In this document: positions 1 through 7,692 of the stretch, in pieces
Layout: every line of letters begins with the position of its first letter
How positions within the stretch are numbered: position 1 is the first letter of the stretch
From: CAHJXG01 sp964235485
Lineage (GTDB): Bacteria; Pseudomonadota; Alphaproteobacteria; Acetobacterales; Acetobacteraceae
Direction: 5' to 3'
Assembly: GCA_964235485.1 (NCBI GenBank)
Contig: CAXSAZ010000001.1
Span: forward strand, 186,001-250,000
Length of the DNA stretch: 64,000 bases
Notes under the pieces: generated by a model
Told to the model about the DNA's origin: nothing
What the model saw: only the letters and a program-made list of their open reading frames with translations
The model's database searches: none
Program-made: the position numbers and the translations under genes

Positions 1-747
1 GATCTCGTGTTGGCCTGGAACGGCACGACTTCCGGCGTGCGGCTGCCCCACGCCGATTGGATCGCGGGGGACCGCGAAGGGCTGGTGATCTGCGACGCCA
101 CCTCCGCCGCCTTCGCCATGGCGCTGCCGTATGAAAAACTCGATGTCGTCACCTGGTCCTGGCAGAAGGTGCTGGGCGGGGAGGCGGCGCACGGCATGTT
201 GGCCCTGTCCCCGCGCGCTGTCGCCCGGCTGGAAAGCTACAAGCCCGCCTGGCCGCTGCCCAAGGTGTTCCGCCTGACAAGCGGCGGCAAGCTCAGCGCC
301 GGCATCTTCCGGGGCGAGACGATCAACACGCCCAGCATGTTGTGCGTCGAGGACGCGCTGGACGGCCTGCGCTGGGCGGAGGGCGTCGGCGGCCTGCCGG
401 CGCTGATCGCGCGCAGCGAGGGAAACCTTGCCGCCGTCGCCGCCTGGGTGGAGCGCACGCCCTGGGCCGATTTCCTCGCCGCCGACCCGGCAACCCGGTC
501 CTGCACGTCCATCTGCCTGCGCCTCACTGCCCCCTGGTTCACCGCGCTGACGCCCGACGAGCAGGCGAAGGTGGCCAAGCGGCTGGCTTCTCTGCTGGAC
601 AAGGAGGGCGTTGCCTTCGACATCGCGTCGTATCGCGACGCGCCGCCGGGCCTGCGGATCTGGGGCGGCGCCACCGTCGAGACCGCCGACGTCGAGGCGC
701 TGCTGCCCTGGCTCGATTGGGCTTATGCCCAAGTGCGCCCGGCATGA
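1..747 (+). CDS. serC: Phosphoserine aminotransferase, 5' end outside window
   Basis: PLP enzyme that makes phosphoserine from 3-phosphohydroxypyruvate and glutamate, the second step of serine synthesis, in the cytoplasm. The frame is open to base 1, so the N-terminus is missing; 248 codons remain. The PLP lysine should be the K of SWQKVLGGE; GETINTPSML and the C-terminal RIWGGATVET stretch fit the long alphaproteobacterial SerC subfamily. It overlaps serA by ATGA (744-747), so serine synthesis is one transcription unit. The call rests on protein similarity plus the serA neighbour; both agree. Confidence 0.93.
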   Translation, partial: DLVLAWNGTTSGVRLPHADWIAGDREGLVICDATSAAFAMALPYEKLDVVTWSWQKVLGGEAAHGMLALSPRAVARLESYKPAWPLPKVFRLTSGGKLSAGIFRGETINTPSMLCVEDALDGLRWAEGVGGLPALIARSEGNLAAVAAWVERTPWADFLAADPATRSCTSICLRLTAPWFTALTPDEQAKVAKRLASLLDKEGVAFDIASYRDAPPGLRIWGGATVETADVEALLPWLDWAYAQVRPA

Positions 748-2333
748 CCGCCCGCGTCCTGATCAGCGACAAGCTTTCGCCCGCGGCGGTCGAGATCTTC
801 CGGGCGCGCGGCCTGTCCGTCGATCTGCAGCCCGGCCTGGCACCCGCGGAGTTGCGCGCGGTCATCGGCGACTACGATGGCCTCGCCATCCGCTCCGCCA
901 CCAAGGTGACGCGCGAGTTGCTGGATGCGGCGCCCCGGCTGCGCATCGTCGGCCGGGCCGGCATCGGGGTGGACAACGTGGACGTGAAGGCCGCGACCGC
1001 CCGCGGCGTCGTGGTGATGAACACGCCCAACGGCAACGCCATCACCACGGCCGAGCACGCCATTGCCATGATCTTTGCCCTCGCCCGGCAAATCCCGGAA
1101 GCGACGGCCAGCACCCGCGCGGGCAGATGGGAAAAGAACCGCTTCCTGGGCGTGGAGCTGACGGCCAAGACGCTGGGCCTGATCGGCTGCGGCAACATCG
1201 GCTCCATCGTGGCGGAGCGGGCGGTGGGCCTGCGCATGAGGGTGGTCGCCTACGATCCGTACCTGACGGAGAAGCGGGCGCTCGACCTGGGCGTGGAAAA
1301 GGTGGAGCTGGCGGAACTGCTGGCCCGGGCCGACGTGATCACCCTGCACACGCCGCTCACCGACGCGACGCGCAACATCCTGGGGCGCGACGCCATCGCC
1401 GCCTGCAAGCGGGGCGTGCGGATCGTGAACTGCGCCCGCGGCGGCCTGCTCGACGAGGCAGCCTTGGCGGACGCGCTCCAGTCGGGCCAGGTGGCCGGCG
1501 CGGCGCTGGACGTGTTCGAGACGGAGCCTGCGACCAGCAGCCCACTGTTCGCCCTGGACAACGTGGTGTGCACGCCGCACCTGGGCGCCGCGACCTCCGA
1601 AGCGCAGGAGAACGTCGCGCTGCAGGTTGCCGAGCAGATGAGCGACTTCCTGCTGACCGGCGCCGTGTCGAACGCGATCAACATGGCCTCCGTTTCGGCG
1701 GAGGACGCGCCGCGGCTCAAGCCGTATATCGAGCTGTGCCGGCTGCTGGGCCTGTTCGCCGGGCAGATGACGGAGGCGGGGGAGGGCGTGTTGCGCAGCG
1801 TGTCGGTCGAGTACGAGGGCTTAGCCGCGCCGCTGAACCACCGCCCGATGACGGCGGCCTTGCTGTCGGGGCTGCTCGCGCCGCTGATGGCCGGGGTCAA
1901 CATGGTGAACGCCCCGGTGATCGCCCGGGAGCGGGGCCTGGACGTGGCGGAAACCGTGCATGACCGGCCGGGCGAGTACCAGACCCTCGTGCGCGTGACG
2001 GTCGCGACCGACCGGCAGGCCCGCTCCGTCGCCGGCACCCTGTTCGCCGGCGCCCGCCCGCGGCTGGTGGAGATCAAGGGCATCAAGGTCGAGGCCGACT
2101 TCGGCCGTTCCATGCTGTATGTCACCAACCAGGACCGCCCCGGCTTTATCGGGCGGTTCGGCGCGACGCTTGCAGATGCCGGCATCAACATCGCGACGTT
2201 CCACCTCGGTCGCGCCGAGACCGGGGGCGACGCGATCTGCCTGGTCAGCGTGGACCAGCCGATCCCGGATGCCGTCCTGGCGGCGGTGCGCGCTTTGCCG
2301 TTGGTGATGCAGGCGACGCCGTTGGAATTCTAG
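744..2333 (+). CDS. serA: D-3-phosphoglycerate dehydrogenase, long form
   Basis: Oxidises 3-phosphoglycerate with NAD, the first step of serine synthesis. 529 residues, the long SerA form: catalytic domain with GRAGIGVDNVD, NAD-binding Rossmann fold with GCGNIGSIV, substrate arginine in NCARGGLLDE, catalytic histidine in TPHLGAAT, then the intervening domain and a C-terminal ACT domain (about residues 455-529, beginning near YVTNQDRPGFIG), which usually mediates serine feedback. The ATG at 744 overlaps the serC stop, so translation is probably coupled. No anomaly seen. Confidence 0.96.
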   Translation: MTARVLISDKLSPAAVEIFRARGLSVDLQPGLAPAELRAVIGDYDGLAIRSATKVTRELLDAAPRLRIVGRAGIGVDNVDVKAATARGVVVMNTPNGNAITTAEHAIAMIFALARQIPEATASTRAGRWEKNRFLGVELTAKTLGLIGCGNIGSIVAERAVGLRMRVVAYDPYLTEKRALDLGVEKVELAELLARADVITLHTPLTDATRNILGRDAIAACKRGVRIVNCARGGLLDEAALADALQSGQVAGAALDVFETEPATSSPLFALDNVVCTPHLGAATSEAQENVALQVAEQMSDFLLTGAVSNAINMASVSAEDAPRLKPYIELCRLLGLFAGQMTEAGEGVLRSVSVEYEGLAAPLNHRPMTAALLSGLLAPLMAGVNMVNAPVIARERGLDVAETVHDRPGEYQTLVRVTVATDRQARSVAGTLFAGARPRLVEIKGIKVEADFGRSMLYVTNQDRPGFIGRFGATLADAGINIATFHLGRAETGGDAICLVSVDQPIPDAVLAAVRALPLVMQATPLEF

Positions 2334-2351
2334 GCTAGAACCGGCCTGCCC

Positions 2352-3506
2352 ATGACCGACGACACGCCCCCCAACCCGGCGCTGCTGCCCTCCGGCCTGC
2401 GCGACGTGCTGCCGCCCGAGGCGGAAGCCGAGGCCGAGACCGTGTCCGTTCTGATGGACACCTTCTCCGCCCATGGCTACGGGCGCGTGAAGCCGCCGCT
2501 GATCGAGTTCGAGGATGGTCTGCTGGCCGGGTCCGGCGCCGCCGTGACGGACCAGACCTTCCGCATCATGGACCCGGACACCCACCGCATGATGGGCGTG
2601 CGGGCCGACATGACGCCCCAGGTCGCCCGCATCGCGGCCACCCGGCTGGCCGCCCACCCGCGCCCGCTGCGCCTCTCCTACGCCGGGCAATGCCTACGGG
2701 TGCGCGGCAGCCAGATCGCGCCGGACCGGCAGGTGGCGCAGGCCGGCATCGAGCTGCTCGGCGTGGACAGCGCGGCGGCCGATGCGGAGATCGTGCTGGT
2801 CGGCGCGGAGGCTTTGGCCGGGGTCGGCATGAGCCGGGTCAGCTTCGACCTGACGCTGCCGCAGTTGGCGCCGACCTTGCTGGACGAGGCGGGCATCGCC
2901 GGCGCCGCACGCTTGGCGCTCACGCGGGCGCTGGACCGCAAGGATGCCGCCGCCGTCGCGGAGCATGGCGGCGCGCTCGCCCGGCTGCTGACCGACCTGC
3001 TGCTGGTCGCAGGTCCCGTCGCGCCCGCCTTGGAGATGCTGGAGGCGGCCCGGCTCCCGCCCTTGGCCGCGGCGCTGTGCGACCGGCTGAGCCAGACCGT
3101 GCAGGCGATCCTGCGCCAGGCGCCCGACATCCGCCTGACGCTTGATCCCATCGAGTTCCGCGGCTTCCGCTACCACACCGGCGTTTGCGTGACCGTGTTC
3201 GCGCCGGGACGGCATGAGGAGTTGGGCCGCGGCGGCCGCTACGTGTCCGGGGACGGCGAGCCGGCGGCTGGCCTCACGCTTTATCCCGATGTGATGCTGC
3301 GCGCCCTGCCGCCCCGGCCTACCCGGCGGCGGGCATACCTGCCCTGGAACACGCCGCGTGATCAGGGCGCGGCGCTGCGCGGGGAAGGCTATGCCACGCT
3401 TCCGGCCCTGTCGGATGGGCCTGACCCGGACGACGAGGCCCGGCGCCTCGGCTGCACCCACATCCTGCGGGACGGCATTACCGTCCCGCTGTTCCCGGAG
3501 AGCTAA
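2352..3506 (+). CDS. hisZ: ATP phosphoribosyltransferase regulatory subunit
   Basis: HisZ is a class II histidyl-tRNA-synthetase-like protein that activates the short form of HisG in histidine synthesis; it has no aminoacylation role. 384 residues. Visible class II landmarks are the start LLPSGLRDVLPPEAEAE, the motif-2-like region around RMMGVRADMTPQVARIAA and LRLSYAGQCLRVR, and the glycine-rich RGGRYVSGDGEPAAGL near the C-terminus. It lies 18 bp after serA and 2 bp before purA, the usual hisZ-purA pairing. Its presence predicts a short HisG elsewhere in the genome. Confidence 0.94.
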   Translation: MTDDTPPNPALLPSGLRDVLPPEAEAEAETVSVLMDTFSAHGYGRVKPPLIEFEDGLLAGSGAAVTDQTFRIMDPDTHRMMGVRADMTPQVARIAATRLAAHPRPLRLSYAGQCLRVRGSQIAPDRQVAQAGIELLGVDSAAADAEIVLVGAEALAGVGMSRVSFDLTLPQLAPTLLDEAGIAGAARLALTRALDRKDAAAVAEHGGALARLLTDLLLVAGPVAPALEMLEAARLPPLAAALCDRLSQTVQAILRQAPDIRLTLDPIEFRGFRYHTGVCVTVFAPGRHEELGRGGRYVSGDGEPAAGLTLYPDVMLRALPPRPTRRRAYLPWNTPRDQGAALRGEGYATLPALSDGPDPDDEARRLGCTHILRDGITVPLFPES

Positions 3507-3508
3507 GA

Positions 3509-4798
3509 ATGCCCAACGTTGCCGTGATTGGCGCCCAATGGGGCGACGAGGGGAAAGGCAAGGTGGTGGACTGGCTCGCCAGCCGCGCCGACGTGGTGGT
3601 GCGCTTCCAGGGCGGGCACAACGCCGGGCACACGCTGGTGGTCGGCAACCAGACCTACAGATTGTCCTTGCTGCCCAGCGGGCTGGTGCGCGGCAAACTC
3701 GGGGTAATCGGCAACGGCGTCGTGATCGACCCCGTGGCGTTGCTGGCCGAGATGGACCGGGTGCGCGGCCAAGGCTTGGACGTAACGCCGGACAACCTGC
3801 GCATTGCCGAGAACGCCGTCCTGATCCTGCCCGTGCACGGCGCGCTGGACCGCGCCCGCGAGGCCGCCCGCGGCGACCGCAAGATCGGCACCACCGGCCG
3901 CGGCATCGGCCCGGCCTACGAGGACAAGGTTGCGCGCCGCGCTATCCGCGTCTGCGACCTCGCCGAGCCTGACGTGCTGTCCGACAAGCTGGATGAATTG
4001 CTGCTGCATCACAACACGCTGCTGACCGGCCTCGGCGCGCAGCCGGCGCAGAAGCAGGAATTGCTGGATCTGCTGCTCGGCTTGGCGCCGCGCCTGCTGC
4101 CGCACGTCGAGGCGGTGTGGGAACGCCTGGATGAAGCGCGTCGCGCAGGGCGCCGCATCTTGTTCGAGGGCGCGCAGGCCGTGATGCTGGATGTGGACCA
4201 TGGGACCTACCCGTTCGTGACCAGCAGCAACACGATTGCCGCGACCGCGGCGGCCGGGTCAGGGATCGGCCCGGCGGTGATCGGCTTCGTGCTGGGCATC
4301 GCCAAGGCCTACTCGACGCGCGTGGGCGCCGGGCCGTTTCCAACGGAGCTGCACGACGAGACCGGGCGTCAACTCGGCACCCGCGGGCACGAGTTCGGCA
4401 CGGTGACGGGCCGTCCACGCCGCTGCGGCTGGTTCGATGCGGCGCTGGTCCGGCAGGCCGTCAAGGTGGGCGGCATCCAGGGCCTGGCGCTGACCAAGCT
4501 CGACGTGCTGGACGGCATGGCGGAGTTGAAGATCGGCGTCGGCTACGAGATCAACGGGAAGCGCCTGAACCACCTTCCGGCGGGCCAGGCGGCCCAGGCC
4601 GCCGCGAAGCCGATCTACGAGGCGATTGAGGGATGGGCCGGATCAACCCGCGGCGCACGGTCCTGGGCGGCGCTGCCCGCCCAAGCCATCAAGTACGTGC
4701 GCCGCATCGAGGAGTTGGTGGAAACGCCGGTGACACTGCTATCCACCAGCCCAGAGCGGGACGACACCATCCTGATGCGCGACCCGTTCGAGAACTAG
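3509..4798 (+). CDS. purA: Adenylosuccinate synthetase
   Basis: Joins IMP and aspartate using GTP, the first committed step of AMP synthesis. 429 residues, normal length. The N-terminal GTP/IMP loop VIGAQWGDEGKGKVVDW carries the catalytic Asp and the Lys; GHNAGHTLVV and the TTGRGIGPAYEDK switch region follow, and the C-terminal aspartate/guanine side includes VTGRPRRCGWFD and LTKLDVLDG. It starts 2 bp after the hisZ stop, so it shares the hisZ transcript, and ends at a strong hairpin shared with convergent rpoH. Confidence 0.97.
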   Translation: MPNVAVIGAQWGDEGKGKVVDWLASRADVVVRFQGGHNAGHTLVVGNQTYRLSLLPSGLVRGKLGVIGNGVVIDPVALLAEMDRVRGQGLDVTPDNLRIAENAVLILPVHGALDRAREAARGDRKIGTTGRGIGPAYEDKVARRAIRVCDLAEPDVLSDKLDELLLHHNTLLTGLGAQPAQKQELLDLLLGLAPRLLPHVEAVWERLDEARRAGRRILFEGAQAVMLDVDHGTYPFVTSSNTIAATAAAGSGIGPAVIGFVLGIAKAYSTRVGAGPFPTELHDETGRQLGTRGHEFGTVTGRPRRCGWFDAALVRQAVKVGGIQGLALTKLDVLDGMAELKIGVGYEINGKRLNHLPAGQAAQAAAKPIYEAIEGWAGSTRGARSWAALPAQAIKYVRRIEELVETPVTLLSTSPERDDTILMRDPFEN

Positions 4799-4825
4799 GC
4801 CGCCCCGCAAGCAATGCGGGGCGGC
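4799..4825. terminator. Hairpin between convergent purA and rpoH
   Basis: Perfect 10-bp inverted repeat, GCCGCCCCGC / GCGGGGCGGC with a 7-base loop (AAGCAAT), directly after the purA stop and 5 bases from the rpoH stop. There is no clear U-run on either strand, so efficiency as an intrinsic terminator is uncertain; the stem strength and the position between convergent genes suggest a bidirectional 3'-end structure. Confidence 0.7.
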
Positions 4826-4830
4826 GCCGC

Positions 4831-5721
4831 TCAGGCCGCCTGCTGCGTCGCCATGCGGCGCTCGGCGATCTGGGTCTTCATGGCCTTTTGCAGCTTCTCA
4901 AAGGCGCGGACCTCGATCTGCCGCACTCGCTCGCGGGAGATGCCGTATTGCTGCGACAAGTCCTCCAGCGTCGTCGGGTTATCCTTGAGCCGCCGCTCGA
5001 TCAGGATGTGCCGCTCGCGCTCGTTCAGCGTCTTCAACGCGCCGCTCAGCAGCGCCTTGCGCCCGCTCAACTCCTCGCGGTCGGCGAGCGCAGCTTCCTG
5101 GCTGTCGCTCTCGTCCACCAGCCAGTCCTGCCACTCGCCCTCGCTGTCGGCGCGGACGGGGGCGTTCAGGCTGTTGTCCGGCGCGGCCAAGCGGCGGTTC
5201 ATGCTGACCACGTCCTGCTCCGGCACGGCCAACATGCGGGCGATCTTCGCCACCTGCTCCGGCTGCAGATCGCCGTCCTCGATGGCCTGCATCTGGCCCT
5301 TGAGCCGGCGCAGGTTGAAAAACAGCTTCTTCTGCGCGGCCGTGGTGCCCATCTTCACGAGCGACCAGCTATGCAGGATGTATTCCTGGATGGCCGCCCG
5401 AATCCACCACATCGCGTAGGTCGCCAAGCGGAAGCCGCGGTCCGGGTCGAACCGCTTGACCGCCTGCATCATGCCGACGTTGCCTTCGCTGATCAGCTCA
5501 CCGACCGGCAGGCCGTAGCCGCGGTAGCCCATGGCGATCTTGGCGACCAAACGCAGATGTGAGGTGACGAGCTGATGGGCGGCGCCCATGTCCTCGTGAT
5601 CACGCCACCGGCGCGACAACTCCAGCTCCTCTTCCGGAGCGAGCATCGGGAACTTGCGGATCTCCTGCAGGTATCGCGATAGATTGCCTTCAGGGGCAAC
5701 ATTGATGATGGCAGCAGCCAT
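4831..5721 (-). CDS. rpoH: RNA polymerase sigma-32 factor (heat shock)
   Basis: Alternative sigma factor that directs RNA polymerase to heat-shock and proteostasis genes. 296 residues: region 1.2/2 with YLQEIRKFPML, SEGNVGMMQAVKRFDP and LATYAMWWIRAAIQEYIL, then the RpoH box AAQKKLFFNLRRLKG, which separates RpoH from RpoD, then region 4 with TLEDLSQQYGISRERVRQIE. A GAGAGG element sits 6 bases before the ATG. The leader is about 170 nt and starts from a strong promoter with an internal palindrome (see 5899-5927), so regulation at both transcription and mRNA level is possible. Confidence 0.96.
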   Translation of the reverse strand: MAAAIINVAPEGNLSRYLQEIRKFPMLAPEEELELSRRWRDHEDMGAAHQLVTSHLRLVAKIAMGYRGYGLPVGELISEGNVGMMQAVKRFDPDRGFRLATYAMWWIRAAIQEYILHSWSLVKMGTTAAQKKLFFNLRRLKGQMQAIEDGDLQPEQVAKIARMLAVPEQDVVSMNRRLAAPDNSLNAPVRADSEGEWQDWLVDESDSQEAALADREELSGRKALLSGALKTLNERERHILIERRLKDNPTTLEDLSQQYGISRERVRQIEVRAFEKLQKAMKTQIAERRMATQQAA

Positions 5722-5898
5722 ATAGGGCCTCTCTCGCCTTGGTGATCTGTCCCAACCCTATACGGCGTTGCGACATAATCGGTTGCGGCGGAATTGAAGA
5801 TAGGCGCGGGGATCACCATCACGTCCCAGAGACCACCCCAAAGCGATGACCACCTGGACAGGCCCCAACGCGGCACGCCCGCCACGTCAAGTAGCACG

Positions 5899-5927
5899 GT
5901 TATACAGGACCTGTTAGGTCCTGTCAA
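5899..5927 (-). promoter_or_regulatory. rpoH promoter, TTGACA-17-TATAAC
   Basis: Read on the minus strand, a consensus -35 TTGACA (5922-5927) is 17 bases from TATAAC (5899-5904), pointing at rpoH. The predicted start is near 5892, giving a leader of about 170 nt. This is the best match to the housekeeping consensus in the window, so rpoH probably has a strong basal promoter that needs restraint by other means. Confidence 0.72.
5905..5923. promoter_or_regulatory. Palindromic putative operator in rpoH promoter
   Basis: CAGGACCTGTTAGGTCCTG is a perfect 8-bp inverted repeat with a 3-base centre. It fills the spacer between -35 and -10 and overlaps two bases of the -35. A dimeric regulator bound here would block RNA polymerase or, if MerR-like, could distort the spacer. 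The sequence is not the alphaproteobacterial LexA box. Alternatively it could form a hairpin in read-through RNA from rluD. Confidence 0.55.
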
Positions 5928-5948
5928 GAAAAGCCCGGCGCTTTCGCC

Positions 5949-6968
5949 TCAACGGTCCAACGCCTCCAGCAGCGCCGCCATGTCGGCGGGCACCGGCCGC
6001 TCGAACAGCAGCGGTCGTCCCGTGCGCGGGTGGGCGAATCCGAGCCGGGCCGCATGGAGGGCCTGCCGCGGAAAATCCAGCAAGGCGGCGCGCACGGGGC
6101 CGGTCAACGCCTTTGCGGCGGCCGGCACCCGGCGGAGATACACGGGGTCGCCCACCACGGGATGCCCGGCGCTGGCCAGGTGCACGCGGATCTGATGCGT
6201 CCGCCCCGTCGCCAGCAGGCACTCGACGAGGGCGACGGGCGCCGGCCAGGTGCGCCGGGTGCGATACCGGGTCAGGGCCGGCTTGCCGCCGCGGGCCACC
6301 ACGGCCATGCGCTTGCGTTCCCGCGGGTCCCGCCCGATGGCGCCCTCGATCTCGCCGCTGGGCGGCGTGGGAATGCCCCAAACCAGGGCGTGGTAGGCGC
6401 GGTCGATGTCGCGGGCGGCGAATGCGGCGGAAAGCTTGGCCAGCGCCTGCTCCGTCTTGGCGACCACCATGATGCCCGTGGTATCCTTGTCGAGCCGGTG
6501 CACGATGCCGGGCCGGCGCTCGCCGCCGATGCCGGGCAGGCTGTCGCCGCAATGCGCCAGGAGGGCGTTGACCAGCGTGCCATCCTCGTTGCCCGGCGCC
6601 GGGTGCACCACCAGCCCGGCCGGCTTGTCGAGCACGATGAGGTCCGCGTCCTCGTGCAGGATGTCGAACGGGATGCGTTGCGGCTCCGGTCGGGCGGCGA
6701 CGGCGGCCGGGGGCTGTACGACGAAGACTGCGCCGGATCGCACGGGTTCGGCGGGGTCGCGCAGGGCCACGTTGTCGCGCAGCACGGCGCCGTCCTGCAT
6801 CAGGGACTTGACGCGGGAGCGCGACAACGTGCCGATGGCGTCTGCCAGGAACCGATCCGTCCGCTGCCCGACCGCGCTCGGGCCGGCGACGACCTCGATC
6901 GGTTCGGGCAAGGGCTGGACCGAAGGGGTGGAAGCGTTGCGCGTGTTGAATATCGCGGTGGTTGTCAT
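5949..6968 (-). CDS. rluD: Ribosomal large-subunit pseudouridine synthase, RluD family
   Basis: Makes pseudouridines in 23S rRNA. 339 residues from the ATG at 6968: an S4 RNA-binding domain (about residues 20-85, with RTDRFLADAIG and SRSRVKSLMQDGAV), then the RluA/RluD catalytic domain with HRLDKDTTGIMVVAKT holding the catalytic Asp, and the family end ATGRTHQIRVHLASAGHP. The chosen ATG has no good ribosome-binding site and overlaps the start of a divergent small gene, so the true start could be further in. The group RluA/C/D cannot be settled beyond the S4-containing RluD type. Confidence 0.88.
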   Translation of the reverse strand: MTTTAIFNTRNASTPSVQPLPEPIEVVAGPSAVGQRTDRFLADAIGTLSRSRVKSLMQDGAVLRDNVALRDPAEPVRSGAVFVVQPPAAVAARPEPQRIPFDILHEDADLIVLDKPAGLVVHPAPGNEDGTLVNALLAHCGDSLPGIGGERRPGIVHRLDKDTTGIMVVAKTEQALAKLSAAFAARDIDRAYHALVWGIPTPPSGEIEGAIGRDPRERKRMAVVARGGKPALTRYRTRRTWPAPVALVECLLATGRTHQIRVHLASAGHPVVGDPVYLRRVPAAAKALTGPVRAALLDFPRQALHAARLGFAHPRTGRPLLFERPVPADMAALLEALDR

Positions 6969-7209
6969 GGGGGTCCTGATCGTCGTCGGCACGATCGGCC
7001 TCGCCGTCGTGATCGCAGGGCGTATGTCGGCCGCAACCTCGCCGATTGCCAGAGTCATGCTGGATGAGCCGCCCGGCACGCGCATCGCCGGCACCTCAGC
7101 CGCCGCCGACCGGATCGCGGTGCAGCTTGCGGGCGGCGGCCCCGACCGCGTGGTTCTGGTGGACCTGAAGTCTGGCCGCGTGCTGGGCCACGTGGCGCTG
7201 GCCCGCTGA
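6928..7209 (+). CDS. Small single-span membrane protein (DUF6476-like)
   Basis: About 93 residues. An N-terminal membrane helix (VLNIAVVVMGVLIVVGTIGL) is followed by a soluble tail with RIAVQLAGGGPDRVVLVDLKSGRVLG, as in the small alphaproteobacterial DUF6476 proteins encoded beside rluD. Function unknown. The start is uncertain: GTG at 6928, or TTG at 6937 behind GAAGG. Either choice overlaps the divergent rluD start by 32-41 bases. The stop overlaps the next gene (TGATG). Confidence 0.6.
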   Translation: MEALRVLNIAVVVMGVLIVVGTIGLAVVIAGRMSAATSPIARVMLDEPPGTRIAGTSAAADRIAVQLAGGGPDRVVLVDLKSGRVLGHVALAR

Positions 7210-7394
7210 TGGTGCACAAGAAGCCGAACCTGCCGACCAAGCTGTGCGCGGCCTGCGGGCGCCCGTTTGCCTGGCGCAAGAAATGGGCGAAGTCGTGGGA
7301 AGAGGTCCGCTTCTGCTCCGACTCGTGCCGCACCGGGCGGCGCGACGCGGCCCGGCAAAAGGCCGCCCAGAAAACCACGGCGAAAGGCGCTTGA
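7209..7394 (+). CDS. DUF2256 small zinc-finger-like protein
   Basis: 61-residue basic protein. Two Cys pairs (CAACGRPF and FCSDSCR) in a short sequence rich in Trp, Lys and Arg match the DUF2256 family; a zinc ribbon is likely but not proven and the cellular role is unknown. ATG overlaps the preceding stop by one base, so the two small genes are probably co-translated. The promoter of tRNA-Glu lies over its last codons. Confidence 0.8.
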   Translation: MVHKKPNLPTKLCAACGRPFAWRKKWAKSWEEVRFCSDSCRTGRRDAARQKAAQKTTAKGA

Positions 7395-7419
7395 TTCCCC
7401 GCGGCGCCTGCCCTAGTTA
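7391..7419 (+). promoter_or_regulatory. Putative tRNA-Glu promoter, TTGATT-17-TAGTTA
   Basis: TTGATT (7391-7396) and TAGTTA (7414-7419) are 17 bases apart; the predicted start near 7426 is 7 bases before the mature tRNA. It overlaps the last codon of the upstream gene, which is normal for compact tRNA loci. The TAG at the start of the -10 recurs in other promoters of this window. Confidence 0.5.
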
Positions 7420-7432
7420 GCCCCTCGGCCAC

Positions 7433-7508
7433 GTCCTGTTCGTCTAGAGGCCTAGGACACCGCCCTCTCACGGCGGTAACAGGGGTTCGAATCCCCTACG
7501 GGACGCCA
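7433..7508 (+). tRNA. tRNA-Glu(CTC)
   Basis: 76-nt cloverleaf: acceptor GTCCTGT pairs with ACGGGAC with two G-T wobbles, the D arm is the usual TCGTCTAGAGGCCTAGGACA, the anticodon stem CCGCC/GGCGG encloses loop CTCTCAC with anticodon CTC, and GGTTCGAAT is the T loop. CCA is encoded (7506-7508). Anticodon CTC reads GAG; a TTC isoacceptor must exist elsewhere to read GAA. Confidence 0.95.
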
Positions 7509-7692
7509 TACACAGTACTTCCGTTCCGTGTTCGCCCCACTGCCCCAATCCCAGCCTTTGTCGCCGGGGATGATGGCAAAAACGGCTCAGCCCATCCCTA
7601 AAAATCGTGACGACGCGCTGTGCACTGCCGGAGGGGTTCATCCCTCGGCATCTTGCCGATACTCTGCCCTCGCCACCACGCCAGGACGCAGC

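Noticed and set aside
5905..5923. The rpoH palindrome as a LexA box
   Set aside because: Alphaproteobacterial LexA boxes are direct repeats of the GTTCn7GTTC form; this is a different inverted repeat.
5949..7358. A longer RluD with a 130-residue N-terminal extension
   Set aside because: The extension is low-complexity antisense to the DUF6476-like and DUF2256 genes; RluD homology starts after ATG 6968.
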